From NCBI GenBank assembly GCA_914767715.1, contig OU612065.1, positions 1,610,001 through 1,674,000 of the forward strand: 64,000 nucleotides of DNA, written 5' to 3'. The stretch's first letter is position 1. The number at the start of each line of letters is the position of its first letter. Under the pieces are notes generated by a model, which saw nothing but the letters and a program-made list of their open reading frames with translations, searched no databases and was not told the origin of the DNA. Positions 28,501 through 43,500 of this stretch are shown here, piece after piece. This stretch comes from Membranipora membranacea (lineage: Eukaryota > Bryozoa > Gymnolaemata > Cheilostomatida > Membraniporidae). Made by a program: the position numbers and the translations under genes.

Positions 28501-31500
28501 CAGTTCAGGCATTCATACTGAGTGCTGAGCTTGGTAACGTTGCTATAAGTTCCCAGAGGGCAGGGGTCAGGTGTGGAAGTCTGCTCAGGACAGTAGTGTC
28601 CCTCTGGACAGGGGCCAGCAACTCCTGTGTCATTTAGCTCTGGTGTGGGAGTGTCTGAGCCTGAAATAAGAGAGCGATGATCAAAAATCATAAATGAGAG
28701 AAAAGATAAATCCAAATGAATAAAACTGTTCAAACTACATGTGTGTCTAAGCTACCAGTTCATATCAACCAATGACACAACAACACATAGATTATACCTT
28801 CTGTACAGTAGTATCCTGCGTCACATGGTCCTGATACTACAGTCGAGTTGAGATCATTACAATAATATCCTGGTGTACATTGTGTACATTGAGATGCTTC
28901 CCATAATCCTTCATTTGTGCTGAATGTTCCAAGTGGGCACGATTCCCATACTTGTCCAGTTCCTACAAAAAATAATGACAATATAGCAATTGAATAATCC
29001 AGCAAACTTCATGATTAATATACACTACTAAACCACTACTACACCACTACTACACCACTACTACACCACTACTAAACCACTACTACACCACTACTACACC
29101 ACTAATAAACTACATCAGTTACGAGTACATGAATCATAAAGCAAACACTTCAGTCTACTACATAAACAAACAGCGGTATAATAAGAACTGACCGTTGACA
29201 CAGAAGAATCCAGCAGGGCAGAGATCAGGAGTCAGTCCAGTAGTACAGTATCTACCAGGAGGACACTCCAGGCACTCTGAGGCCTGTCTATCCTCCATAT
29301 ATGTACCATCAGCGCAGGGTATAGGGTCAGCAGTGCCTTCAGGACAGTGATGTCCGACAGTACATCTACCGCCGCTGTCATCATCATTATACGGAGGCGC
29401 TGCCTCAGAAGCATTTACCCGACAGTAATATCTATAACCAGAGGAGAGAGATGAGGATACGGACATTCCTAGAATAATGCTATTATATTGTTATTTTCCT
29501 TCACCTGTTTTACTTAATAACATTAATAAACACTGAGTCATCTGTTTATTGCCCATACATACATATATATATGTATATACAGTTTTATTTGCATTCACTA
29601 TCATACATGTGTAACATACCCAGCATCACAGAGGTCTGTTGGTTCAGATAGTCCCTCACTACCACAGTAATATCCTCCGATACATGCAGTACACTGAGGC
29701 TCCTCTATCAAGCCTGAGGTGTTACTGAATGTTCCCAGAGGACACGGGGTGGGGGTTGTTATACCCGCAGGACAGTAGTAACCTTCAGGACAGAGAACTC
29801 CAGTTGTTCCATCAGTTGGAGTGGCAGTGGCTGATCCATTTATACACCAATACCCAGCGTCACAGTCTCCTGTTAACATAAAATACACAGATGTCCTGGT
29901 GAAGTTATATGACGGTATTTGGTTATATTTTTGTTACCATCCAATTCTCTTGGTTTGCCGAATAGACTCAATAATAACTATATTTACTATGTTATTTTAT
30001 TGTTTTTATCAAGTCTATTAGCCGGTCCACAAAATTTAGGTGCTGGTAATCCAGTCCGAAACACCAAGCAAGAATAGTGAAGTGATATGCAGATTTATCA
30101 ATGGAACAAGATAGCCAAATATCAAGCATCGACTGATGGGTAGTACCTGTGTAAGTCTCGTTGGAGCCGAAGCAGTATTTTCCAGTAGGGCATGGCAGAC
30201 AGTCGTCAGCGCTGGTTAGCTGAGTGGCAGAGCTGTAGGTACCCAGGGGACAGCCGTACTGTATGGAATACTCAGTACCATTAGGACAATAGTAACCCTC
30301 GGGACATGGGTACAAGGTGTAATCATCTATTGGCTGATCATTGAAGTCGCAGTAATGTCCTGCAATAAAATCACAAAAATGTCAAACTTAAACAAACAAA
30401 CTTTAATATTTTTAGAAAAAACAATTTACAGCGAATTGTCCCTTTTCTGCAGGATACAATTATGCCACGAAAACTAATTATCACAACATCATTTGTCTCA
30501 CAAAACTCAGAGGCTCATAGCAACAAAATCCAAACAGCAATGTGAAAAACAAACCCTCTGGTAATTAGTTTCATTTGAATCGCAAATCACTGTAATAGAC
30601 TACTCAGGAAAGGAAGACCTGAAAAAAGTCTATATGAGATATATGAGCAATAAGCGAAAAGTATTCATATTCATTGGCGAAGAAAAATCTCTTTAGTTTT
30701 TACCTTGGAAGCAGAATTTACAGGTAGCCTGAGTTGTCTCATCTTGATATTGACCTGCTGGACATTTGACTTCCTCATGACTTCCTTCAGGGCAGTGATG
30801 ACCGACAGAGCAGGCAAATGGATTGCTGATGTTCATTCCGCTCGGGCAATAGTACCCTAAACACACAATCAGTGTTAATGGAAGAAAATCGATAGACATA
30901 TAAATATGCTTTATATGACGAGAAATCAAAACAGTTACAAGGCCCCTTCAAAAAGTTCTCTTCAAAGAATTAAATCTAGAAATACCTGCAGCACACGGCC
31001 CAGTCGGATCGGTGAGACCTTCAGTAGCACAGTAATACCCAGGTATACAATCCCAACAATCAGACTCCTCATCTAGACCTGTCATATTACTGTGAGTCCC
31101 CAATGGACACTTGGGCTGATTGATACCAGTACCAGCGCCTGTAAATATAAATCACAACATCTGCTAGTACAAATCAGCTAACTTATGCACAAGAGTTTTT
31201 GAGCCATTCTTAACCCTATTCAAACCAATTACCGCTTATTTCAAAAATAATTTCTTTAGAGAGCTTCTGACCTCTGACCTCTAACTCCTTGTTCTGACGG
31301 TGATTATATTTGCTTTCTCAACAGATAACTGATTAATAATGTTTTCCTCATCAATATAAATCTGCTCTCTACACTTACCACAGTATCTGCTCTCTACATT
31401 TACCACAGTATCTGCTCTCTACACTTACCACAGTATCTGCTCTCTACACTTACCACAGTATCTGCCCTTCGGACAGAGACCTCCGGTAGATAGATCCTGT

Positions 31501-34500
31501 GGATCTGCTCTGATAGCAGCTGATGAGCAGTAATAGCCCGGGTCACAATCTCCGGCAGGTAAACTCAGACCTGTCTCATTACAGTATGTTCCTTCAGTAC
31601 AGGGTACAGGCTCATAACTACCAACAGGGCAGTAATAACCCTCCTGACATAAACCTCCGGTCTGGTTACTCGGGCACAGGCAGTCACCTAAAGTAATAGT
31701 GACAATGTATATCAATAGCTATAAAACTAACTTTCAAGGGCTTTCATTGACATTGAAAAATACAAACACATCCACATTGTTATAAAAGTATTGGTTTTAT
31801 GAGATACATGTATTACATGAGGTTACATCCTCATTTCGAGAGAGTGACATACCAGCGAGGAACTCATTGTAGTCTTGAGGAGTGGCAGTAGCTGATCCGA
31901 GCACACAGAAGTGGCCGGCCTCACAGGGTCCATCTGGTAGAGTGTTAGCCTCATTACCACAATATCTACCAGCAGGACAGATATAACAATCATCCTCACT
32001 CTGTCCCATACTATCATTCCTGTATGTACCGGGCGGGCAAGGGTACTGGGTCGAGTACTCTGAACCATTCGGGCAGTAGTATCCCTGTACAAATATAGTA
32101 TCATTAGATTAAGGACAATAAACAGACAGCTTTGGAAGCAAAATGTAATGCCAAAAAAATGGATTTGTATGAGGTAATATCATAGAGTTAATAATATATA
32201 AAACCTCTATTGGTAATGTATTTACAGAAACCATGTACCATTTATTCAATTTTTGGTATTGACCTAACAAAAAAGAACTTCTAATAAAAAACTGATCAAA
32301 TCGCTAATAAAAACAACACTCAAGCTACAAATAGCCTTCTAGTATCTCACCTCTCCACAAGGGAAGAACTCAAAGTCTGAGATGTTACCGGTACAGAAGT
32401 AGCCTGAGGGACAGGTAAAACACTCTGCCTGGGTTGTGAGGTTATTATAGTAACCCGGCTCACACGGTAGTGGTGTCGATGTGTTCAGTGGGCAGTAATG
32501 AGATATTGGACAAGGTCCACCATTAGCAGCATTATCACCTGGGAAAAAAGAGCAAACAATGAAGACCTGATGACTGGTATGACTTCAATACGAAAGAAAG
32601 TGCAAAGTTCACAATTCTTTGAATCATTGTTTTGGCATGGAAAAAAAAGAGCATGATAGCTGTTCCTACCAGTAGGGGTGGGTTCGACGTTTCCTCTGAG
32701 ACAGTAGAACCCAGGCTCACATGGGCCTGTCGGTTGAGTCAACCCTTCTGATAGACAATACTGTCCGAGAGCACAGTCTATACAATCCATATCGGACTCA
32801 GCACCCTCTGTGTCTCTATATGTTCCATTAGAACACTTCAGTGGATCCTACAAATTGTTAAGATGGTGTGGGTGATTATCATTCTGGGAACATTGAGTGG
32901 AAAGTCTCAGGTTTTGAACTACGAGTCAGCAGACTCTCAACTCTCCATGTAAGGAAATACTCATATGGATTTAATTACAAAGAAAATCTCATAAGACAAT
33001 AAAGTTAGTCAAAAGAAATGCTATGACAGATGATTACCTCAGTTTGTTCAGTACAGTAGTGGCCTATGGGACAGACACCTCCCACGGCTCCAGCTATAAG
33101 GGTAGCATTAGTAGGTCTGGGTATGGAGTTACCCGCCTTACAGTAGAATCCAGGGTCACATTTACCAGTTCCTGTGTTATTCACAGTGAAATCAAAAGAA
33201 GAAGCCCCGGGACTCTCACAATAGTATCCGCCTAAAAAAATTTATCAGAATACCGTTCAAAATAAAGTTTCATAATGAATTGTCTCCTCTTCTTCCACGA
33301 GGAGATAATTTTGGTACCTAGTTCAATGTCTTTGAATTTTGACAAGGTGCCAAATTCCTCTCATTGGGTGGTTATTTCAATCTTTCAAAGCACTTGTTGA
33401 TGGCATAGATTTTGCTTGTGGCCAGATCTTTCTGAGTTATGGTCACCTCCTGTGAATACTATTGATACATTTTATTGTGAACAGTCTGGCAAAACTACAG
33501 AAATATTTATGCTGCTATAGTTGTGAAAGAGAATTTAGCACATTGACTTACCCAGGCAGGGTAGACAGTCGTCTTCACTTGTCATACCATACTGTGCATT
33601 GTAAGTACCGATGGGACACATGGGTATTGTAGCATTAGTGGATCCAGGACAGTATCTACCTCTGGGACAGATTGTACCTGATATTATTCCATCAGGATAA
33701 CCATCATTATCACTATCGCCTTCATTTATACAGTAATAACCAACCGGGCAATCATAGCAGTCTATCATTCCTGTCTGATTACTGAATGTACCATCAGCAC
33801 ATGGCATAGGGAAGCCTAGTGGAGAGAAATAAAGACATAATAGAAGCAATTCATCTTATATGAGAGCTTCATCAGGCTGTAAATCACACATAAACAATTT
33901 TAATATCAAGGTTTTGTTTGTGAAGACGCCAGACTAACATGGGTTGGTTTAACAAAGTTAGATGGATAGTTTGGCATACCTGATCCCTCTGGGCAGTAGT
34001 GGCCTTCAGGACATCTATCACCAGTGATTGTATCCAGCGGTGCGGGGGTCTTAGCTTTACCCTGACAGAAGTATCCAGCCTCACAGAGGACATTAGGCTC
34101 AGTGAGGGCAAGTCCAACACAAGCCCAGCCAGCAGTGCAGTCAAAACAGTCATTCTCAGCAGTCAGTCCAGTGTTGTTAGAGAAGGTACCATTTGGACAT
34201 GGGTGAACTGAGTAATCTCCTGTACCTATAATCCAATCAACATAGATATCAAGGTCAAGGTCACCATAATTACTAAAAACCACTCTAGTCATTTATGTAG
34301 ACATTGGAAGATGGGTTTACAGCACAAAATCACACTATGAGGATCCCTTCAACCATGTTAACAGTGACTCAACTTCTCCTGATGGAATGGGAATATTAAC
34401 CACAATCAGCAGCATACAGCAGTATTTATGTCATTTGATAGTTTGTACTTATTTTAGTACCTTCAGGACAGAAGTAGCCCTCAGGACAGAGACCACCAGC

Positions 34501-37500
34501 ACCATGTGTACCGTTAGGCTGTGATACATCAGATCCAGTCAAACAGTAGAATCCCTCACCACATGCCTGATTAGTAGCATTCAATCCCACCTCAGTACAT
34601 GCTGAACCTGGAGCAAAAATAAGCATAGCATAGATTTAGGTTAACTGTACTGTTATGTAGACCACTTATGTTGTGTGTCGATGATTGATGTTGAATTTTA
34701 TTATTGGGCTTTATATTGCCATGACCTATCTCTCCTTCCAAAAGTCTGCCGAGGGCAGTAAACAGCATTTTTTCATGTTGTGTTCAAAAGATGCAGGAGA
34801 CACAAAAATGCAGTGCCATCAACCTAGAATGGATCGATGGATAAGCTGAAATACAGTCAAAATCAAAATCAATCTCTAACTGGGTGTTTTACAGATCTAC
34901 CATCATACAGAGAGGATGTGCGCTCTAATCTAACCCAGATACTAACCTGCTGTACAGGGAGTACACTGTGTTTCCTTACTCAGACCTTCTAGTGGGTTAT
35001 AAGTTCCTCTCTCACACGGCTCAGGAATCACTGTCCTCACAGGACAATAATAACCAGGAGGACATATAACTGGGTCTACTGATCCTTCTAATCCACAGTA
35101 GAAAGACTGAGGGCAGTCAAGGCACTCACTTTCTCCAGGACTACAGAATAAACAACATAGCCACTTATCATAATGGAAATAATGTTAATAATGTATTAAT
35201 GTAATTGCCTTGCACAGCTAAAGCCTGATTTGGTCTGAAAGATTAAAAATAATACAATAACCATAACATAGAGAAATCAAAAAAAAAAGCGTAATTGCAA
35301 AAAGTTATCTTCCCAATCTTGACAACAGTTAATTTAGCACTTATTGCATTCAGCTATCCACTACAATCACTCAGTTCCTCTAGGCATCTGGTGTCTTACT
35401 TACTTTTTGGTGTCGTACTTACCTTTTCTGGTATGTCTCTCTAGGACAGGGTGTGGAGGCCCAGGATCCAGCTAGTGAGTAGTGACCGGCAGGAGTCAAA
35501 TGCTGACTTCCTGTAGAAGCTCCGCCCTCACAGTAATATCCCGGAAAGCAGTTATCAGTAGCGGCTGAACCAGAACTTCCAGCACAGAACTTACCAGGCT
35601 CACATGGAATACAGTCAAACTTAGACTTAGAGCCTGTGGATGGTACATAGTATCCAGGGTCACAAGGCTCAGGGGAGGCTGTACCAATAGGACAGTATCC
35701 ACCAACAGGACACAGGCCACCGAGCAGACCGTCAGGTGGTGATGAGGTGTAAGCGCTGGCTCTACAGTAGAACCCAGCATCACACAAACCTGGAAATAAA
35801 GTAAGATATTGAGCACAGAACAATTATTATTACTGTAAGGTGCAAACAGTGATATTGCATTGTTTCATGGGTCAAATGCTATCATGTTTCTCAAATGATG
35901 TTTTGATGCATTGAAAGTTCCGGTGGACGCGTTTACTTTTATCAATATTATCATGTTGTCGCAAGTTTGGACAACCATTTTTAACTTATTTCTCAGACAA
36001 TAACCTAACCATGAGACGATACTGTTTCACAAGACAGTGACACTCACCTGTAGGTTCTATTAGACCGAGTCCAGCACAGTATCTACCTCCTGGACATGGC
36101 TGACAATCAGTAGACACAGAAACCTTGGTCTGATTTCCATAAGATCCGGCTGGACAAGGCTGTGGGTTTATAGTACCCGTCACACAGAAGTATCCCTGAG
36201 GACATTCCTATGATTATAGAAGAGATTGTGCAATCAATTATAGAATTGAATTGACATAGCTATAATATGTTGAATAATAACAGCCAGAACCGTAATTTTT
36301 AGTATAATCTAACGCTGATGTAAATTACAGATACAGCGGGATCAAAAATTAAATGATGAAATATCATATGTTGTCAGTGGCTAATCTTTGCATTGGATTA
36401 AATGATAAAGTATATATATATATATATGCTCAAGCTTCAAAATCCAAGGGCAGTAAACCCTTAAAGAGGTTCACAGGTTATTTCCAAGACTCTTACTATG
36501 GGATTGGCGAGGCCAAGCGAATCACAATAATAGCCACTGGTACATTCTGTGCAGTCTGCAAATGACTCTCGGGACGCTCCAGATCTGAAAAATCCGATGG
36601 GACATGGGTAGGAAGTGTTTGGGCCTGTACCAAGAGGACAGTAATATCCACCAGGGCATATATCTACTGTAGCAGTCAGTCCTTCAACATCGCAGTAATC
36701 ACCTAAAAGATAAATTAAAAAATGCCATCGATGAGACACATAAACACTGCATAATTGTACTGAGGTACGAAATGAATTTGTAAAGTGAATGAACCGTGTA
36801 GTATTTCATGAATACTTGCTTTTACCATATTATACAATATCGAAACTACTTTTTAAGTCTTACCTGGGGTACACTGTTGACACTCCGATACTTGTTTGAG
36901 TCCATATATAGGATTGAATGTCCCTATTGGACACGGGATGGGGTAAGCATTAGCTGAGCCGTTCACACAGTAGTAACCCATCAAGCACTTATCTCTCACT
37001 AATTCAGGCTGTCTATCCAAACCAGGAGGGCAGTGTAAGCCAGCAGGGCATACCTTCAGAGTGTGCATGGTCGTAATGCTGAAAACGAGCCAATGATAAT
37101 TCAACAGCATGGAACATTAACTTTACAAGGTCAAGAATCTTTTAACTTGTACATGCAGCAACAACAAACTTGATCTAGGACAAGTAAGCATTCGAATACA
37201 TTCTTGAATACAATGGCGGCAATGTTTTTTCTAGAAGAGAACTTATGTACCAGAGAATGACAACACTAATTACCTGGTGGCGTTGAAGTCACAGTAGTAT
37301 CCCGCCTCACATAGCTCACATTCAGTGGCTCCCACATCTGAGTAGTTACCCTTAGGACAGGGAGATGGCTCTATAGTCTTATCTGTAGGGCAGTAATATC
37401 CAGCCCAACATTCCTCACAGTATGTTATATTCTTACCCTTTATGTGTAACCTGAAGAAAATTCATGAAACTGTGCATCAAAGAAGTGGTAAGAAATTAGT

Positions 37501-40500
37501 CTAGTTGTTTATCATTTTCATATCTTTTGGTGAGCTTAAAAAACCTGTTCCGATTGTCTGACACAAGCCTAAAATGCAAGGGCACATGTAGATATTATAG
37601 GGATATTTTTGTCTGCTGAGTTAAGACGTAGTTTGAAGCTGTTGTAGAGCTTACCTAAACGTTCCTGCTGGACAGTCAGTAGGGACCTCGGAAGCTTCGG
37701 GACAGTACTGGCCTTCAGGGCAGTCCACACACTGCTCCCAAGCAGGGATACCGGTGACATTGTTATACGAGCCAGCGTGACATGGGTAAGAGTCACAGCT
37801 GGGTGTAGCCTCCGGACACCAATGTCCCTTACAACAGTAATCTGTCAAAAAGGTAGCCATAGAAGATTACAAGGCTTCAGGAGCTCGTTAAATGAAATGG
37901 TCAAAAAAAAGACTTACTGCATCATGGTGGAAACTTGAAGAAGCACAGTACCTTTCAAACAGAACAGGCAAAGGAAAAGGCATTATAAATTTACAAATTT
38001 GTATAATCATAAAATCCTGATTAATAAAATTTGGCAGTTTGACCTTTATTAGTAAATTATACTGTCTATACTTTTTATGCTTGCTTTTTAATTAATTTTT
38101 GCCTCATATTTTCTATTCTAAAACTTCATGTATGTATGTTTATTTGTTTCTGGATAAAAGTCTCTGACTCAATCTGCTCCAGAATAAATATGGAATATAT
38201 ATATATATTACAATTTTATAGAATCTTACCAGTTGGAGTTGTTGCCCCTTCTAAACAGTACCAGCCCCTCTCACATGGTGTACACTCGGCTTGCTCCTTC
38301 AGATTAGTTTTATTGGAGTAAGTACCAGCAGCGCAGGGGTACTGCTCAGGTGTCTCCGTACCTGTGGGGCAGAAATGTCCGGGGGCACAAAGTACTGGGG
38401 CCTTCTGATTACCTCCTGTACCAATCTAAAAATGAGACAGACCATGATGACATGACTTGAAATGGTTGCAACCTTAGTAACGTGATTCACTGAAAATGTT
38501 GGCAAAGTTGAAATGCATGGTCTGGCTGTCAAACATTTGGAGTAACCAGCTGTGAACAACACATACCAGACAGGCAAATCTCTCAATACAAGCAGTACAG
38601 TCAGACTCTTTGGTAGCATTAGCGTAGTCATTGTAGCTTCCTGGTGGGCAGGCATATTCTGTCTGGTTTGGTAGAAAGTTACTACCAGGGCAGTAATAAC
38701 CTGGAGAGCATGGCTGATCAGGCTCTGACAAACCCCGTACAGTACACGCCTCTCCTGATCTACACGCTATACAGGAGATATCATCACGAGCTCCTATGTT
38801 AGGGTTATACGTTCCTGTAATCAGATAACATAGGAAAGTCAGCCAAGTAATTCAGCTGTAAATTCATTAACGTGGTATATCGCTTTTTAAAACTTTTAAA
38901 TTTTGTATTGGGGATCATGTCTTATAGTCATTTTCACAGTTGAAACCTCCCAAATATTTGACGTTGAGTCGCAGTGACCACTGAAAGTTCATTTTGGGGC
39001 AAAAAGTGCCCTTTTTAAATTGAGCCCGCTGTGCCTTGATACTGAGGTATTTGATTAGTTTTTGCTTTCAAAATATAGAGGAGGCATGCTACTAACTAGA
39101 GGAGTGACATTTTAGTGAAACTTCATATTTTTAGGCCTCCTGTCTTCGAGACTTTAACTTGATTTTTGCAATAGTAGAAGGGCCATTTCTGACCCCTCAT
39201 TACATGTGACCCCAATAATGCAGAAACTAAAATTTCCAATTTATTTTACCACTTTGGTCTTGCACTGTCACTTCCATCAATAATCTTACCAGATTACAGA
39301 TCCTGGTTGTCACAACTGTAACAAATAATAACCCAAATTTTCACTAATTTTGGATAAAATTTTCCAGCCAAAAATCAGAAATTCAGAAATATGTCAGTCA
39401 ATTTGTTGTCAGCATGATGAACAGCAGGAGATTGTCTAGATTTTGATCGAAGCGATTATTGATTAAGGCTTTACATCTTGAGATATTTGGATTTTTGTGG
39501 CTAAACTAGCTTTATTTGGTCCAAAACATGCACTGCTTTCCAGCCAAAAAACTGAAAATAGGTTAAACAACATGTCATACACACCAGCTTACATTACTCT
39601 AGCTAGAGTCTAGAGCATGGGTGGGCAACCTTTTCTTGAAAAAGGCCACATTTTACGCTGGCTCAACTCAAAAGGCCGCAACATATCTTTTAGGGATAAA
39701 ATTGGAACTGGAATAGCAATTTTGACACTTCCTATGTAAAAACCAAAACAGACTTATGTCTAAAAACTGCAGTATGCTGCAAAAACCATCAACTCAGCAG
39801 AAATACTGGTTTATCTAATCTTCTTGAGTTTTGTGATGTCATTTTACCTCATGATTTGATTGTGTACATGTCTGTATCCCCATGTTTCATGTGTATGACA
39901 AAGTGCAGGGTGGGTGCGGGAGGGGTGCTGTTGCGCCCTTCCAGGGGTTATAGTGTAAATAAAGTTCATACAGGACTGTTTTGATGGAGGAGGAAGTATT
40001 TTCGCAGAGGGAAAAATTTTTTTTAAATATTTTTTGTGTCCTGTCAAAGTTTTCACCTTAGAGCTCCCGCCCTCTCTCAAAGGAGGGAAATTTTCGCAAA
40101 TGATTGTGAAAATTGTGGAACATTTCAGCCATAATGCGGAACACTTGTCACAAAGGGAATTTTTGTCCACAGAGACTGTTTTGCAAAAAGATAAATTACT
40201 ATAATGAAACTTGTAATTTTAACATTCAAAGGTCACTGTTTTGTGTTATTTCGAAAGGACAACGACTTTATAAAGTAGTAAGAGTGGTTGGGAAGCTTAG
40301 CTACATGCATAATACAGAATGGCCGGCACTATTTAGAAATATCTTGAGCTTATAGAGCGCTATGCATACTTGGTTCTCCACATAAAAAAAGGGGAATCAA
40401 AATTAATGTATAAAAAGTTTTACAGGCATAAGGCCACAATTAGGCCGCAAAATATTACCCATTAGGCCGCACTGGCAAAAAGGCCCCTGGTTGCCCACAG

Positions 40501-43500
40501 CTGCTCTAGAGAGTATTTCCGAGGTTTTGATCGTGGCGTTTGATGATAAATTCAATAGTAGAGAAGTTATGAGCATAAACATTTCTCTCTCGATGCTAAA
40601 CAATCACCCAAAAAAGGTGATCCATTGTTGTACACAATGTGCTTTGCACGTAATACTGCACAGATTTTCATCACGCTTTTGCATAACGTAATTTACTGCA
40701 TCATTTTGCCCATTGCTGCCTATATGTTTTCAATGTATTTTAGTTAATGTACAATTAATCAAGTTATAATCATGCAGTTTTAAATAATTTAGGATATTAA
40801 AAATAAGTCAGACTACTAGCAATGTGTCAGTGAAAGAATTTTTGAGATGGGACAAGTAGTTCCTGAGAAACTGAAAAGGCGATATATCACGTTAACAATA
40901 CACTCATCGACGACTTCATCAGCATATTAGCCAAAGAAAAAACACTACATGTCTATGATGTTAGCTATAAGTTAATCCACTAATACATACCTGGTTCACA
41001 AGCCTCGGGATACTCAGTACCCTGCAGACAGAAGTATCCAGCAGGGCACGTCTTACAATCATTCTCTGTGGGGGATCCTTCTATCTCTGTGAATGTGCCG
41101 TTAGGACATGGCGTCGGCTCGCCACTTGATGATGGACAATAAGACCCTATAAGTTTATAACATAGTAGAAACATTAGCCAGATCATTCCATACCATGATG
41201 TCGGGTTAGCCTAGTGGTTAGCAGGTGGGATCATTGACCTGTCGATAAGGGTTCATTTCCCGCACACGGCCACTGGTAATACCAGAGAAGTCGAGTTCCG
41301 TAGGGTGTTCCAATGGTCACCAGCCCTTTATGTGATGAAATATTACCTTGTAAATAAATCACATTGCAAATATGGACAAAAAAAAACAATAAAATCTTTG
41401 ACTCAAGATCATATGTTCATCCAAGTACAATAATATGAGCTAAGACAACTCAATGTGCAGGCTAGATCCCAATGAGACATTCAAGCTCACCCTTAGGACA
41501 GACACACCCATCACAGAACGGGTCGGGAGTTCCTTCTTCACAAAACCATCCGGATGGGCAAGCATCGCAGTCAGTATCCTTAACCATTCCAAACTCCGTA
41601 TTGTATGTTCCAGCTGCACATGGGTACGAATCATATGCCTCTGTGCCTTCAGGGCAGTAATATCCCTACATGTGTAAATAAGTTTGATGAGGTATCAGTA
41701 TGAGATACGAACTGGTAAGTAGGAAATTTATATGGCTTGACTTTACTGATGCTGTTCGTCACGTCAGTCATCAAGTAACCCAGAGAATATCATCAGAGGG
41801 TGAATGCCTCGTCAAAGTTGAATATATATCAGTAAGTGACAGTGAGGGTTATACTAACCTTAGGACAGATAAGAGAGCCTGTAGGATAGTACATGGTGGG
41901 TAGCGGATTATCAGGACAGTAATAACCAGCAGGGCAGGGTTTACATCCCTCATCCTGTGATGCAGCTCCGGTATGATTACCATATGTACCTAAAGACAGA
42001 ATATAAATTACATGTCCGTGAATTGTGAACCATAAACAAATCAGCGCTATTATATCAATTTGTTATGTTTTTGTATGTTTTGAATTATGATGACATTGGG
42101 AAACTGGTTAAACTCTGGGTTAGTGATAATCCCATATTCTGTATATTTGTCCTTTTAACATTAACATGCATACCCGCTGGGCAGGAGGTGAGATCTTTGC
42201 CATCCAGACAGTAATAGCCGAGAGGACAGAGTCCATCAGCTGGTCGTGGTGATTTGCTAGCCTCAGGACAGGCGTACCCGGGGTCACACTCAACACAAGC
42301 TGTCAGAGTCCCGTTACTGTAGAAGCCAGCCTCACATACCACCGGCTCCTCATCTACATTCTCACAGAAGTATCCAGGAGGACACTTTGTACACTCTGTC
42401 TGTCTACCTAGACTGTAGTACCCAGCAGCACAATCATCTCCTGTAACATTCACAGCAAAGTCCTAGAGGATTACCAAATATGTACTATCAGCTCTCGCAC
42501 AACCAAAACAACCATATTATGAATGTCATTGTTTCTGTCACTACTTGTGAACAACTCAAAATGCAGGTAACACAAAACACACTTGATTTTTCTGTGGCCT
42601 CAACTCTACACTGATGTATAATATCACATTGATGACATATAACAGTATCACAGTATAATCACACCTTTAGTAGTTGTGTTCTCACACTCCTTTCCCATCT
42701 CACATTCTTCACAGTAAGTGGCCCCAGCCTCTGCGTAGGTACCTCGAGCACACACCAGCTGGAAACTTGTATATATAGAGGGACATGCATATCCAGGAGT
42801 ACACTCCACGCACGCATCTCTACCGCCCTCACTGTAACATATTATAAATTACACTGACATTTGCAGCTGGCATCATACACATAAAAATACTTATTACATG
42901 GTAATTATAAATTCATGGTTGAGACACAACTCTTTTTTTATGTTCCATGTTACCATAATAACCCGCAATTTTAAAATCTATTTAAATGTTACTGCCCAAT
43001 GTAGTTCATCTGGGAAGATCCTCTCCGGTGAATCAGTACCAAAATACTGAACTAAATAATGGACTTGGCAATAAATACTCCAAAGCGTGTGTGGTGACCA
43101 TTTAAACCATTAAAACCTTAAGACGGACAGACCTGTAGAATCCAGCTTGACATTCAGTGACGGTATCAGAATCGGTGTCAGGGCACTCAGAACCTGCAGG
43201 GCATCTAGTACATGTCCGCTGTAATCCGGCAGAATAGTAACCAGCTGTGCAATTTATCTGCATATCATTGTTTGTCCAGGGGCAGGCAACTCCTACAATT
43301 TGATTGCAAAAAATAGAAATCATCACATCTGATATTATAATATCATTGTCTTAGCTTATAAACATATTTAAAAACTGGTAATGTATGGGGGCATTAACAA
43401 ATGATGATTGACTTAAGCTGGCTTCACATCTCAGGTGCCCTTTAGTTAGATTACACTACATACCTGCTGGGCAGTCAGTGCAGTCTGTTTGGTTACCAGT

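Noticed and set aside
39844-40355. Possible transposase fragments in both strands of the hAT element
   Set aside because: Short frames without DDE, BED or hATC motifs; the element is non-autonomous.
41195-41270. Functional tRNA gene
   Set aside because: Box A and box B are present but no cloverleaf with a paired acceptor stem can be made, and a SINE body with an A-rich tail follows.
42441-42463. Extending exon 30 to the acceptor CTCTAG at 42463
   Set aside because: It gives a phase 0 start, while exon 29 ends in phase 1 (AAA G|); the acceptor at 42440 keeps the frame.
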